Positions 32,476-41,588 are shown, counted from the stretch's first letter. The stretch is DNA of 64,000 nt from an uncultured Eubacteriales bacterium (GCA_900540185.1 UQFH01000006.1:62001-126000), one strand, 5' to 3'. The notes: a model not told the origin generated them from the letters alone. Made by a program: numbers and translations.

Positions 32476-34316
32476 ATTCCCCTCCTGTTGATATATAAAT
32501 CATACCAAACCAAAAATACATAGTATGAGTAAAGTCTTCTATGATTTCTCTTAACGCCGTCCTTGTGCTCCTTGAGCATATCCAGAACTGCACTTCTGTC
32601 AAAAAAGTCATCGCAAAGTTCACTCGAAAGCACTTCGTAGAATTTATTATAAAAATTATCTTCCTTTAAAAAATCTCTGAAAGGAACCGGGAAGCCCTTC
32701 TTCGGTCTCGTGTACCATTCCTCAGGAAGCACTTCTTTTGCAGCTTCTCTTAGAGCAAACTTCGTGACATTTCCTCTCACTTTCAAACCGCTCGAAAGTC
32801 TTCTTGCGACACTCCAAACTTCGAGGTCCAAAAACGGAACCCTGAGTTCCAGACTGTGAGCCATACTCATTCTGTCTCCCTTTAAAAGTATGTCATATTG
32901 CATGAAACTGTTCAAATCGACAAGTTGTTTTCCGCTCAATTCATCCACATTTTTGAAAAATTTCGATGTGAATTGTCTTGCTTCCATTCCGTCTTTGTAT
33001 CTATTACTTAAAATATCTCTAACTTCTGACGGCGAGCTTATATTTGCTTCACCAACAAATAAATCCTTCGGCTCAAGCGCTCCCTTTTCCATACGTCTTT
33101 TTAACGATGAATCCGGTAATATTTTCGAAGCACCTTTCAAACCTTTTCTCAAATTTTTCGGAAGTTTTAAATATTTCTCAATCGCACTGTCTTCGCGATA
33201 AAGGTCATATCCGCCGAAAAATTCATCCGCTCCTTCTCCGCTCAAAACAACAGTCGCATTTTCGCGCGCAAGTTTGGAGAGAAAATATAGAGGAATGCTC
33301 GACAAATTCGCCTGCGGTTCGTCGAGATGGTAAATTATGTCGTCCAAATTTTCCAAAACTTCATTTTTGTCGATTATAAGTCTATTGAGTTTTATCCCCA
33401 AAATTTCACACAGTTTTTTCGCAAGTCCGCTTTCGTCAAACTTGCCTTCCTCTTCGCTAAATCCTACACTAAAACTCATCTCAGGCTTTGTGAGCGCCGT
33501 GATATAGCTCGAGTCGATACCGCCCGACAAAAATGTTCCGACCTTAACATCCGCGTTTTTATGAAGTTCTACACTGTTGTGAACAGCTTTTCGTATCATA
33601 TAAACTGCATCGTCAAGATTTGTAATCTTGTCGTTTGACATTTGAAATTGGAAATATTCTCCGGTAATCGGATATAGCGAGTCTTCAATATTTGAAATCT
33701 CCAAATAATGTCCGTTTTTAAGACGTTTAATGCCTTCAATCATCGTATCTTCGCCGCAAACATGTTGCAGTTCAAGATATGAAAAAAGTGAATTATTATT
33801 AAGTCTCGGTGAGAAAAATTTATTTGAAATGAGCGCCTTCAGCTCCGAGCCGAAAATAAATTCGCCCTTGTCGTTAAATCCATAATAAAGCGGCTTTATT
33901 CCAAAATGGTCGCGCGCCATAAAAACTCTATTCTTGTGGAATATTGCAAATGCAAACATTCCCCTCAATTTCGAAAGAATGCTCTTTCCGTATTTTAAAT
34001 ATCCCTTTAAAATAACTTCCGTGTCGGATGTCGTTTTAAATTTGACGCCGTTTCCTTGTAGGTCTTGTCGAAGTTCTTTGTAGTTGTAAACTTCGCCGTT
34101 AAAGACAATAACCGCTCCTGTTTCTTCGTCAATCATCGGTTGGTTGCTTCTCGAATCCAAATCAATTATTTGAAGTCTTGCAAAACCGAGATGCAGGTTC
34201 TCATTTTCATAAAACGAAAGATTGTCGGGTCCCCTGTGACGAATACTCTCAAGCATCGACCTGATTGAATCGTCATTGTATTCTTTTTTACTGATTATAC
34301 CTGTAAATCCACACAT
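32469..34316 (-). CDS. asnB: asparagine synthase (glutamine-hydrolysing)
   Basis: A 615-residue enzyme that amidates aspartate using glutamine and ATP. It starts with MCGFTGI, giving Cys2 as the glutaminase nucleophile; RHRGPDN and FNGEVYNYKELR are glutaminase substrate motifs. The synthetase domain has the PP-loop FLSGGIDSSY near 262 and the LSGEGADEFFGGYDLY block near 350. C-terminal PRFDR-equivalent region includes RPKKGFPVPFRDFL. The family also includes antibiotic-pathway members, so another amidated product cannot be excluded. It sits in a pyrimidine operon, which uses aspartate too. Confidence 0.92.
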   Translation of the reverse strand: MCGFTGIISKKEYNDDSIRSMLESIRHRGPDNLSFYENENLHLGFARLQIIDLDSRSNQPMIDEETGAVIVFNGEVYNYKELRQDLQGNGVKFKTTSDTEVILKGYLKYGKSILSKLRGMFAFAIFHKNRVFMARDHFGIKPLYYGFNDKGEFIFGSELKALISNKFFSPRLNNNSLFSYLELQHVCGEDTMIEGIKRLKNGHYLEISNIEDSLYPITGEYFQFQMSNDKITNLDDAVYMIRKAVHNSVELHKNADVKVGTFLSGGIDSSYITALTKPEMSFSVGFSEEEGKFDESGLAKKLCEILGIKLNRLIIDKNEVLENLDDIIYHLDEPQANLSSIPLYFLSKLARENATVVLSGEGADEFFGGYDLYREDSAIEKYLKLPKNLRKGLKGASKILPDSSLKRRMEKGALEPKDLFVGEANISSPSEVRDILSNRYKDGMEARQFTSKFFKNVDELSGKQLVDLNSFMQYDILLKGDRMSMAHSLELRVPFLDLEVWSVARRLSSGLKVRGNVTKFALREAAKEVLPEEWYTRPKKGFPVPFRDFLKEDNFYNKFYEVLSSELCDDFFDRSAVLDMLKEHKDGVKRNHRRLYSYYVFLVWYDLYINRRGIC

Positions 34317-34324
34317 ATTATCCT

Positions 34325-34975
34325 CTATTTTATATTTTCTAAAATTATTTCCTTAGCCATTTTAATGACTTCTCTATAAATTTCCGAGCCCTCTTCCATG
34401 TTCAACTTGGAAAGCGCCTTTATTCCTTCCGGAACATCCCCTTGAAATCTTAAAATTTTTACAGTCTTAAAAAGCTGTCCGCCTTTTTCATAATCTTCCT
34501 TAAAAACACTGTCATAAAGAATATTCGCTTCTTCATCTTCATTGATTTTATAAAGAAGAAGTAGTTTATTTAAAACAGCATTTTTAAAATTCACTCTGTC
34601 GAAATCGTTCAGATTTAAAGCATCCAAATATTTTTTCCCGTCGACCTTGTCGCCTTGTGTTATATATGCTCCTGCAATATTTAACATAATCATATTTTTG
34701 ATTGACGGAACTTTCGTTTCATTTAAAAGTTTTAATTGTTTGCTTATAAAAATTTCCGCATCTTGACTGAGTTTGTATTCATTTACGTGCGATTTCATCG
34801 AAGCAAAATCTTTTTTTATCTTTCTTAAATCGATAAAAGAGAGTAAAAGTACAACTCCCCCAACCAAAAGACCGCCTATGACGGGGTCCACCGTTCTCTT
34901 CGTGAGATAACAAAAAAGAGTGTATACAGGAATTGTTATGAGCGAATATAAAATATATTTTTTGTAATTAAGCAT
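34325..34975 (-). CDS. unknown membrane-anchored helical protein
   Basis: A 216-residue protein of no family I recognise. Two adjacent membrane helices (about 6-22 and 29-47) form an N-terminal hairpin, followed by about 165 cytoplasmic residues that look all-alpha and may be TPR-like helical pairs (IAGAYITQGDKVDGKKYLDALN and NILYDSVFKEDYEKGGQLFKTV). The start is ATG 34975 behind GGGAGG, overlapping the upstream fusion gene by eight bases. It is eight bases before asnB. Function unknown. Confidence 0.7.
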   Translation of the reverse strand: MLNYKKYILYSLITIPVYTLFCYLTKRTVDPVIGGLLVGGVVLLLSFIDLRKIKKDFASMKSHVNEYKLSQDAEIFISKQLKLLNETKVPSIKNMIMLNIAGAYITQGDKVDGKKYLDALNLNDFDRVNFKNAVLNKLLLLYKINEDEEANILYDSVFKEDYEKGGQLFKTVKILRFQGDVPEGIKALSKLNMEEGSEIYREVIKMAKEIILENIK

Positions 34976-36098
34976 CGTCTTCCTCCCTAAAAACATATTT
35001 AAGTCCCTCGATAATGTCGCTTGCAATCATGGAACGCTTCGATATTTTTTGCGCCATAATATCCGCCGACAGTCCGTGAAAATAAACTCCAAGCTTTCCT
35101 GCCCTAAATGTGTCACAACCGTTTGCAAGAAAGGCGCCGATAATTCCGGTCAAAACATCGCCCGTTCCTGCCGTTGCAAGCCCGTTGTTGCCGGATTCAT
35201 TTATATAATATTCTCCGTTTTTATTATAAACCAAGGAACCCTCTCCCTTTATTATAACATCACACGAGTATTTTTGCGATATCTCTTCGGCAGATTTTAA
35301 TCTATTTTTCATAATATATGATACATCTTTTGAAAGAAGTCGCGCCGCTTCCATAGGATGCGGAGTGATTATAAGTTGGTTCATTCCGACGTTTCCGAAT
35401 TTTTTTAAGTAATACAACCCGTCTGCATCGAGAACCGTTCTTATATTTCTTTCGGCGATATAAGAAAATAATTTTTTCATATATTCTTCCGATGAATATC
35501 CGATTCCCGGACCGACTGCGAGCGCGTCAATAGAGCAGAAAAATAAAATATCTTCTCTACCCATAATTATTTCTTCATCAAGACATATCTCAAGTGCGGT
35601 TTTATTCTCTTCTTCCGAAAAAAGATATACATATCCCGCTCCCGCTCTCATCGCCGCCCTTGACGAAAGCTTTGCGCATCCGATCATACCTTTTTGCCCC
35701 GCCACAATTCCAAGTCTTCCGAATGTCGCTTTGTTTGCATTTGACGGTCTTGTCGGAAGAAGTTTTAATAAATCTTTATCAACCATAATTTCACCATCCC
35801 CCGTAACAATTGCAATTGCATAGTCTCCGTCGTGCGAAATTGACAAATTGTATCTCAAATTCTCAAAAACGATTGACGGCTTTCCCTTCTCATCTTTTAA
35901 AATAATTGAATTTTCCAAAATGCTTTTATTTATGCCGCTACCCAATTGTTTTCCAAGAGCTTCCTTTGATGCAAAAATGCCCGCAAGAGTCTCGGGACTT
36001 TCCTCGCGGGTATTCAGCATATTTTGAACGAAGTCAAGACCTCGTCTTTCAATCAATTCAATTATTCTATTTATCTTAACAATATCTATTCCCGACAT
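34968..36098 (-). CDS. fusion: holo-ACP synthase + ADP-dependent NAD(P)H-hydrate dehydratase
   Basis: A 376-residue protein with two enzyme domains. Residues 1-105 are an AcpS-type 4'-phosphopantetheinyl transferase: GIDIV with Asp5, FASKEALGK with Glu46 (both Mg-binding), and LSISHDGDYAIAI near 85-97. It loads CoA-derived phosphopantetheine onto acyl carrier protein. Residues about 115-376 are the NnrD (YjeF C-terminal) repair dehydratase: VGPGIG at 195-200, DADGLYYL at 224, TPHPMEAARLL at 245, and the substrate/ADP site GLATAGTGDVLTGI at 306-319. NnrD is usually alone or fused to the NnrE epimerase; I see no NnrE domain. The reading frame is continuous with no internal ribosome site I trust. 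The start overlaps the pyrE stop by one base. Confidence 0.9.
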   Translation of the reverse strand: MSGIDIVKINRIIELIERRGLDFVQNMLNTREESPETLAGIFASKEALGKQLGSGINKSILENSIILKDEKGKPSIVFENLRYNLSISHDGDYAIAIVTGDGEIMVDKDLLKLLPTRPSNANKATFGRLGIVAGQKGMIGCAKLSSRAAMRAGAGYVYLFSEEENKTALEICLDEEIIMGREDILFFCSIDALAVGPGIGYSSEEYMKKLFSYIAERNIRTVLDADGLYYLKKFGNVGMNQLIITPHPMEAARLLSKDVSYIMKNRLKSAEEISQKYSCDVIIKGEGSLVYNKNGEYYINESGNNGLATAGTGDVLTGIIGAFLANGCDTFRAGKLGVYFHGLSADIMAQKISKRSMIASDIIEGLKYVFREEDDA

Positions 36099-36679
36099 TA
36101 TTTTTTAAGAAACCTGCTTCCGGGTTGAACCATCGGCACATTTTCTTTGCAAAGTGGGCAGTCTTCCGGTTCATAAATATCAGCTTCGAGTTTGATTGCA
36201 GCAAAAACAGGTAGCGGTGGAGTTTGTTTTGTTCTGTCGACAATTGCGCCGATTCCAAGAACTTCTCCGCCTTGTTCTTCGATTACTGCTGCTGTTTCAA
36301 GTGATGATTTTCCGGTCGTTACAACGTCTTCGCAAATCAAAACTTTTTCGCCTTTTTCAATTCTGAATCCTCTTCTAAGACACATATTACCTTCTTTTCT
36401 TTCGGCAAAAACAGATCTTACTCCGAGTGCTCTTGCGAGTTCGTAGCCGATGATAATCCCGCCCATTGCAGGACCCACAACAACATCCGGATGAATGTTA
36501 TTTTCTTCAAGTTTTTCTTTTATTGCATGTGCGATTTTTTCAGCATCTTCAGCATACTCAGTTGCGAGTGCGCATTGAACATAAACATTTGAGTGCTTGC
36601 CGCTTGAAAGCCCGAAATGTCCGTGAAGTAGTGCTTCTCTCTTTTTTAATAATTCTACAATTTCAGATTCTCTTGTCAT
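36098..36679 (-). CDS. pyrE: orotate phosphoribosyltransferase
   Basis: A 193-residue enzyme making OMP from orotate and PRPP, step five of UMP synthesis. The PRPP motif VLICEDVVTTGKSS lies near 115-128, and the FAERKEG segment with the catalytic loop precedes it. HFGLSSGKHSNVYVQ is the orotate-side motif. The start is ATG 36679 behind GGAGG; four extra codons of the longer frame are dropped. It lies between pyrD and the AcpS fusion. Confidence 0.96.
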   Translation of the reverse strand: MTRESEIVELLKKREALLHGHFGLSSGKHSNVYVQCALATEYAEDAEKIAHAIKEKLEENNIHPDVVVGPAMGGIIIGYELARALGVRSVFAERKEGNMCLRRGFRIEKGEKVLICEDVVTTGKSSLETAAVIEEQGGEVLGIGAIVDRTKQTPPLPVFAAIKLEADIYEPEDCPLCKENVPMVQPGSRFLKK

Positions 36680-36681
36680 TT

Positions 36682-37593
36682 TTACCTCCAAATACAGCCT
36701 CTAATTTCTTCAATGTTTTTATCTATTTCTTTTTCCGCATATTTTTCCAATCCTTCGACGACATTTATCGCGGACGTCGGATTGTATAAATTTGCAGAAC
36801 CTATTTCAACCAAAGTTGCACCTGCCATAATAAATTCAAGCGCATCCTTGTAATTTTCAATTCCGCCGATTCCGATAACCGGAATATTTACATTCTTTGA
36901 AACTTCATAAACCATTCTAAGTGCAATCGGTTTTATTGCAGGTCCCGAAAGACCGGCTGTCACATTGTTGAAGCGCGGCTTTCTCGTTCTTACATCAATT
37001 GCAAGAGCATTGAAAGTGTTTACAAGGGAAACTCCGTCGGCTCCGATTTCTTCCATAGTCTTTGCCAATGCAACAATATTTTCGGCATTCGGTGAAAGCT
37101 TTATTATGAGCGGTTTGTTCTTAACAGCTTTTCTAACTTCAGAAACAACTGTTCTTGCATCTTCGCATCTGATTCCAAAAGCCATTCCACCCGTTTTTAC
37201 ATTAGGACATGAAATATTAAGTTCAATCGCATCTGCAATCGATTCATCGAGAAGTTTTGCCCCTTCCACATAGTCTTCGATTGAGTTGCCGCCCATATTT
37301 GCAATGACATAGTCGTTCACCGTTTTCATCTTCGGAAGTTCGACTTCGATATAATGCTTAACTCCCGGATTTTCAAGCCCGATTGAGTTCATCATTCCCG
37401 AAGCGGTTTCCCAAACTCTTTGACCTTCGTTTCCTCTCTTTGGATTTAGAGTCAAACCTTTTCCGATAATTCCGCCAAGTCTTTTAACGTCATAGAATTG
37501 CTCGAAAACATCGCCGAATCCGAAAGTTCCGCTCGCCGTCAAGACCGGATTTTTTAATTTTGTTCCAAGAAACATCGTCTCTAATTTATTCAT
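36682..37593 (-). CDS. pyrD: dihydroorotate dehydrogenase B, catalytic subunit
   Basis: A 303-residue FMN-dependent TIM barrel oxidising dihydroorotate to orotate, the NAD-linked form that works with PyrK. SGTFGFG and ELNISCPNVKTGGMAFG (active-site Cys region) are present, as are KLSPN and the FMN phosphate site PVIGIGGI and VEIGSANL. The pyrK gene immediately upstream, overlapping by eight bases, fixes the type 1B assignment. Two bases separate it from pyrE. Confidence 0.97.
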   Translation of the reverse strand: MNKLETMFLGTKLKNPVLTASGTFGFGDVFEQFYDVKRLGGIIGKGLTLNPKRGNEGQRVWETASGMMNSIGLENPGVKHYIEVELPKMKTVNDYVIANMGGNSIEDYVEGAKLLDESIADAIELNISCPNVKTGGMAFGIRCEDARTVVSEVRKAVKNKPLIIKLSPNAENIVALAKTMEEIGADGVSLVNTFNALAIDVRTRKPRFNNVTAGLSGPAIKPIALRMVYEVSKNVNIPVIGIGGIENYKDALEFIMAGATLVEIGSANLYNPTSAINVVEGLEKYAEKEIDKNIEEIRGCIWR

Positions 37594-38311
37594 TAAAAAT
37601 CAACTCCTTAGCCGAAAATACCGGACCCGCTTTGCAGATTCCCTTGCGACCGCCAATTGTATCGCAAAGACAGCTCATGCATGCTCCAAATCCGCAGCCC
37701 ATATATGCTTCAAGGCTCACTTGCATATCCGCATCCGGGCATTTTTTAACTGTAGCTTTAACCATCGGCATCGGTCCGCAAACATAAATCATTTCATATT
37801 TTTCCGCATCGAGCAAATCGAGTGCATATCCTTTGTGACCCACGCTTCCGTCTTCCGTTGCAATGTAGATATTGTCCACATAGTCTTTAAATTCTTCAGT
37901 ATAGTAACTTCCGCTTCTATAGCCGACATAAAGGTCAGGTTTTACAGAAAGTTTTTTTGCAAGATATAAAAGCGGTGCGATACCTGCAGTTCCTGCAAGC
38001 AACGCACATTTTCCTTCCACAGGTTTAAACCCGTTTCCGAGAGGCCCCATCATTAAAATTTCGTCTCCGGCTCTCTTTCTTGAAAAAATTTCCGTGCCTT
38101 TTCCCATAATTTGTATTAAAAAATATAATTCTCCGTCTTTATAATCGGAAACCGAGATTGGACGACCCATCATCGGATCTGTCGTGTCCGGTTCTCTAAG
38201 CATGAAAAATTGTCCCGGTTCAACAGTTACATCCGCTTCAACCGCCATAACAAAAATTTCATCGTTTAAATGTCTGATTTCGCTAATCTTATATGAATTA
38301 TAACCCGACAT
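37586..38311 (-). CDS. pyrK: dihydroorotate dehydrogenase B, electron transfer subunit
   Basis: A 241-residue FAD and 2Fe-2S protein that passes electrons from PyrD to NAD+. The N-terminal FAD domain has GRPISVSDYKDGELYFLIQ, the NAD domain has LLAGTAGIAPLLYLAKKL, and the C-terminal cluster motif GCGFGACMSCLC with a later Cys (GICKAGPVF) is complete. It overlaps pyrF by 14 bases. Confidence 0.96.
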   Translation of the reverse strand: MSGYNSYKISEIRHLNDEIFVMAVEADVTVEPGQFFMLREPDTTDPMMGRPISVSDYKDGELYFLIQIMGKGTEIFSRKRAGDEILMMGPLGNGFKPVEGKCALLAGTAGIAPLLYLAKKLSVKPDLYVGYRSGSYYTEEFKDYVDNIYIATEDGSVGHKGYALDLLDAEKYEMIYVCGPMPMVKATVKKCPDADMQVSLEAYMGCGFGACMSCLCDTIGGRKGICKAGPVFSAKELIFNE

Positions 38312-39146
38312 TAAAATCCCTCCTCATTTTTAAAACAGCTTCACGGGTTGCTTCTTCGAAATCCTTGTCCGATTTTTCAAATGCTCTGATAATGCCTCTC
38401 GAAGAATTTGCAACTCCGCCGTTGCCGTCCTTAAGTAGACTCATCGCGTCCGCAGCTCCGCCGCCTTGTGCGCCGTAGCCCGGAATCAAAAAGAATGTGT
38501 CCGGGAAGCACTCTCTTATAAATTCAGCTTCGCCTGATGCTTTATTTGTCGCACCTATAACAAAACCGACTTTTCTGTAGCCGCATTCTCCTATCGTATT
38601 TCCCGCCATCTTTTGAATTTTATCGCCGACGATACTGTAAAAAGGTTTGCCGTCGACATCAATCTCCTCAAAATCGTGGCTGCCCGGATTTGAAGTCTTT
38701 ATAATAACAAAAAGTCCCTTGTCATTCTTTTCGACATATTCCAAATATGGCTCAATTGAATCTAGCCCCATATATGGACTCAAAGTCATAATATCTCCTT
38801 CAAAATCTCCTGAGAAATACGCATCGGCATATCCCTTTGCAGTCAAAGAAATGTCTCCCCTCTTTACATCGTTTATAATTATTATACCACATTTTCTTAT
38901 ATATTCATTGGTGCTTTTTAAAGCTCTCATGCCTTCAATGCCCAGCGCTTCATAATATGCGGCTTGCGGCTTATAGCATGCGACCAAATCCTTTGTGGCG
39001 TCAATTATCATTTTGTTATAATTAAAAATTTTTTCGTAGATCGGCTTATCTTCCAAACATTTCGGCATATGTAAAGGATTCGGGTCCAATCCCACGCAAA
39101 TCGGGCCCCTTTCCTCCACGCTCTTAAATAATCTATTTATAGACAT
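38298..39146 (-). CDS. pyrF: orotidine-5'-phosphate decarboxylase
   Basis: A 282-residue enzyme giving UMP from OMP, of the longer subfamily common in clostridia and actinobacteria. CVGLDPNP starts the barrel, the catalytic NDVKRGDI lies near residue 93, and the phosphate site is FLIPGYGAQGGG and ANSSRGI near the C terminus. It overlaps pyrI by 14 bases and pyrK by 14. Confidence 0.97.
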   Translation of the reverse strand: MSINRLFKSVEERGPICVGLDPNPLHMPKCLEDKPIYEKIFNYNKMIIDATKDLVACYKPQAAYYEALGIEGMRALKSTNEYIRKCGIIIINDVKRGDISLTAKGYADAYFSGDFEGDIMTLSPYMGLDSIEPYLEYVEKNDKGLFVIIKTSNPGSHDFEEIDVDGKPFYSIVGDKIQKMAGNTIGECGYRKVGFVIGATNKASGEAEFIRECFPDTFFLIPGYGAQGGGAADAMSLLKDGNGGVANSSRGIIRAFEKSDKDFEEATREAVLKMRRDFNVGL

Positions 39147-39570
39147 CTTTTTTACTCATCAAATGGTCGCAGTAATCGCAACGATATGTGCCTGTTTCCG
39201 GGTTAACAAGAGTGAAGCTTTGTTTCATTCCTCTTTCAACGCTTGTGATACATCTTGGATTGTTGCATTCCAAAACGCCTTCAACATGTTCAGGGAGTTT
39301 AAGATTTATTTTCTTTACAATTTTTTCGTCTTCAATAACATTGACTGTGATTTCAGGGTCGATAAAACCTAGTGCCGATAAATCGATGTCTAAAACATTT
39401 TCAATTTTGATTATGTCTTTTTTCCCAATTCTTTCACTTTGTGCATTCATAATGAGCGCAACAGTAAAATCTGCATCTCTTAATCCCAAATAATCAAATA
39501 TTTTTAGACCGAGACCGGCGTGAATGTGGTCGATAACTATTCCTCTTTTAATTGAATTTATACTAAGCAT
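39133..39570 (-). CDS. pyrI: aspartate carbamoyltransferase regulatory subunit
   Basis: A 145-residue allosteric subunit that binds nucleotides and joins PyrB catalytic trimers. The N-terminal SIKRGIVIDHI segment is the nucleotide-binding start, and the zinc domain has four Cys (CNNPRC and CDYCDH). It overlaps pyrB by eight bases. Presence of PyrI means feedback control by CTP/UTP is likely, unlike Bacillus, which lacks this subunit. Confidence 0.97.
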   Translation of the reverse strand: MLSINSIKRGIVIDHIHAGLGLKIFDYLGLRDADFTVALIMNAQSERIGKKDIIKIENVLDIDLSALGFIDPEITVNVIEDEKIVKKINLKLPEHVEGVLECNNPRCITSVERGMKQSFTLVNPETGTYRCDYCDHLMSKKDVYK

Positions 39571-40495
39571 TCTTTTCTACCCCCAACAATTTCATAATAA
39601 GTGCCATTCTAACAAACATACCGTTCTTAACTTGTCTGAAATACCAAGCTCTTGGGTCCTCATCAACTTCGTATGCGATTTCATTTACACGTGGAAGCGG
39701 ATGGAGAACTGCAAGATCTGATTTTGCATTTTTAAGTTTTTCCAAATCAAGTACATATGAATCCTTCAAACGTACATAATCGGCTTCGTTGAAGAATCTT
39801 TCCTTTTGAACTCTCGTCATATATAAAACATCAAGTTTGTCGATTACATCTTCGAGTTTTATGTGTTCTTCATATTCCAAATTGTTTGCATCGAGCACAG
39901 TTGCTTTGAAATAGTCCGGAACTTGAAGTTCTTCAGGAGAAATCAAAATGAATTTAATATTTTTGTGAATACTCATAGCTTTTATAAGGGAATGAACAGT
40001 TCTTCCGAATTTCAAGTCGCCGCAAAGACCGATTGTCAAATCGTCAAGTCTGCCCTTGCTTTCTCTTATTGTAAACAAGTCCGTAAGAGTTTGAGTCGGG
40101 TGTTGGTGTCCGCCGTCTCCTGCGTTAATGAGCGGAACATATGTGAATTCTGCAGCGAAATTCGGTGCACCTTCTTTTGGATGTCTCATTGTGATAATGT
40201 CGGAATATGAGCCTACTGTTCTTATTGTATCTCTCAAAGATTCGCCCTTCGCAACAGAAGATGAGCCCGGCTCCGAAAAACCAATAACTTCGCCGCCAAG
40301 TCTTAACATGGCTGCTTCAAATGAAAATCTGGTTCTCGTGCTGGGCTCATAAAATAGAGTTGCTAATAATTTGCCTTTACAAACGTCAAGGTAATCAACA
40401 GGGTTTTCTTTAATTTTTTTTGCCAAATCCATAACTTCGTCTAGCTCGGCCATACTGAAATTCGTAGGGTCGATATAATTTCTTCCTTTAAGCAT
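39563..40495 (-). CDS. pyrB: aspartate carbamoyltransferase catalytic subunit
   Basis: A 310-residue enzyme joining carbamoyl phosphate to aspartate. The carbamoyl-phosphate motif FYEPSTRTRFSFE is near 49-61, and GDGGHQHPTQTLTDL near 128 and HPLPRVNEI near 265 are the other active-site blocks. First gene of the operon; pyrI follows. carAB and pyrC, needed to complete the pathway, are not in this window. Confidence 0.97.
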   Translation of the reverse strand: MLKGRNYIDPTNFSMAELDEVMDLAKKIKENPVDYLDVCKGKLLATLFYEPSTRTRFSFEAAMLRLGGEVIGFSEPGSSSVAKGESLRDTIRTVGSYSDIITMRHPKEGAPNFAAEFTYVPLINAGDGGHQHPTQTLTDLFTIRESKGRLDDLTIGLCGDLKFGRTVHSLIKAMSIHKNIKFILISPEELQVPDYFKATVLDANNLEYEEHIKLEDVIDKLDVLYMTRVQKERFFNEADYVRLKDSYVLDLEKLKNAKSDLAVLHPLPRVNEIAYEVDEDPRAWYFRQVKNGMFVRMALIMKLLGVEKNA

Positions 40496-40548
40496 AATAC
40501 CTCCTCAAAACAAACAAAATTCTGTCTTTCAATTTAACTTTTCTATAT

Positions 40549-40577
40549 ATTTTACACGAACCGAAAAATTTTGTCAA
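40549..40577 (-). promoter_or_regulatory. promoter of the pyrB operon
   Basis: TTGACA (40572-40577) and TAAAAT (40549-40554), 17-base spacer, giving a leader of about 45 bases. No attenuator or PyrR site is evident in it. Confidence 0.85.
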
Positions 40578-40620
40578 TAGAAAAATAGAAAAAATTCTTA
40601 ATTTAAAAAATATTTTTCAG

Positions 40621-40656
40621 GCTTTTAAAAAATCGGAGCAGAAAATTCGCTCCGAT
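40621..40656 (-). terminator. terminator after dCMP deaminase
   Basis: AATCGGAGC and GCTCCGATT form a nine-bp stem with a loop of about eight bases, followed on the minus strand by TTTTTAAAAG. It closes the corC-dnaE-pfkA-pyk operon. Confidence 0.9.
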
Positions 40657-40663
40657 TAAATCA

Positions 40664-41089
40664 TTAACTTTCAACTTTTAAAACTTCAATATTGTTTCTC
40701 TTTAAAAGCAGAAGTGCATAGTCGTCAATTCTGTAACTGTTTTCATAAACAATTCTGTTTATACCCGCTTGAATGAGACTCTTCGTGCAATTTAGACATG
40801 GAAAATGCGTAACATAGGCGGTGCAACCTTTGACCGAAATGCCTTCCTTTGCACAATAAAGAAGCGCATTCATCTCGGCGTGAATAGTTGCAATGCAGTG
40901 GCCGTCTCTCATGGTGTGACCGACGTCAATACAGTGCGGATTCCCGCTAACACTTCCGTTGTATCCTGTCGAAACAATTCTATGGTCCGAATTTACAAGA
41001 ACGCAACCGACAAATGCACGGTCGCATGTCGACCTTTCCGCGACTTTTCTTGTAATATCCATAAAATATTCATCCCAACTTTGTCTCAT
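40664..41089 (-). CDS. dCMP deaminase family protein (ComEB-like)
   Basis: A 141-residue zinc cytidine/deoxycytidylate deaminase-fold protein, likely converting dCMP to dUMP for dTMP synthesis. The active site HAEMNALLYC (His and catalytic Glu) and PCLNC (two zinc Cys) are present, and CDRAFVGCVLV and GYNGSVSGNPHC mark the dCMP deaminase group. It starts directly after the FMN reductase stop (TAA then ATG). Confidence 0.93.
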   Translation of the reverse strand: MRQSWDEYFMDITRKVAERSTCDRAFVGCVLVNSDHRIVSTGYNGSVSGNPHCIDVGHTMRDGHCIATIHAEMNALLYCAKEGISVKGCTAYVTHFPCLNCTKSLIQAGINRIVYENSYRIDDYALLLLKRNNIEVLKVES

Positions 41090-41587
41090 TTAAAGTCCTT
41101 CCGCGAAAGAAACAATTCTTTCGTCTGTTTGTTCATCCCAAGTGCCCGTTTCCATATTTATTGAAACAAACAAGTCCTTCGGATAAAATTTCACTCCAAG
41201 CATTGCCAAAATTCCCTTTAAATCCTTTTGCATTCTTGCAGTTCCGATAAATGAAAGTGATGCTCCGCAAACCGCTGCAGATTTGCCAACGATTGCAGGC
41301 TTATTGTCGCCATAAGGACGGCTCAGCCAGTCGATTGCATTTTTGAGAGTTCCCGGAACTGTGTAATTATATTCCGGGCTTACAAAGACAACTCTGTCCG
41401 CAGCAACTACTTTTTCTCTTAAATTGCTTACAACTTTCGGCGGATTTGCTTCAAGGTCTTCGTTCATAAAAACCATATCGTTTAAAACTATCACCTCTCC
41501 ACCCGTCACTTCCTGCATTCTTTCAGCCAATTTTTTGTTGTACGAATCTTTTCTAAGTGAGCCTACAATATAAACAACTTTACTCAT
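41090..41587 (-). CDS. NADPH-dependent FMN reductase family protein
   Basis: A 165-residue flavodoxin-like flavoprotein. The start VYIVGSLRKDSYNKKLAE holds the FMN phosphate loop (GSLRxxSxN), and VFVSPEYNYTVPGTLKNAIDWLSR in the middle is the hallmark isoalloxazine and dimer motif of this group. It would transfer electrons from NAD(P)H to FMN, quinones or azo compounds; the true substrate is unknown. It lies one base after pyk and directly before the deaminase. Confidence 0.92.
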   Translation of the reverse strand: MSKVVYIVGSLRKDSYNKKLAERMQEVTGGEVIVLNDMVFMNEDLEANPPKVVSNLREKVVAADRVVFVSPEYNYTVPGTLKNAIDWLSRPYGDNKPAIVGKSAAVCGASLSFIGTARMQKDLKGILAMLGVKFYPKDLFVSINMETGTWDEQTDERIVSFAEGL

Positions 41588-41588
41588 A

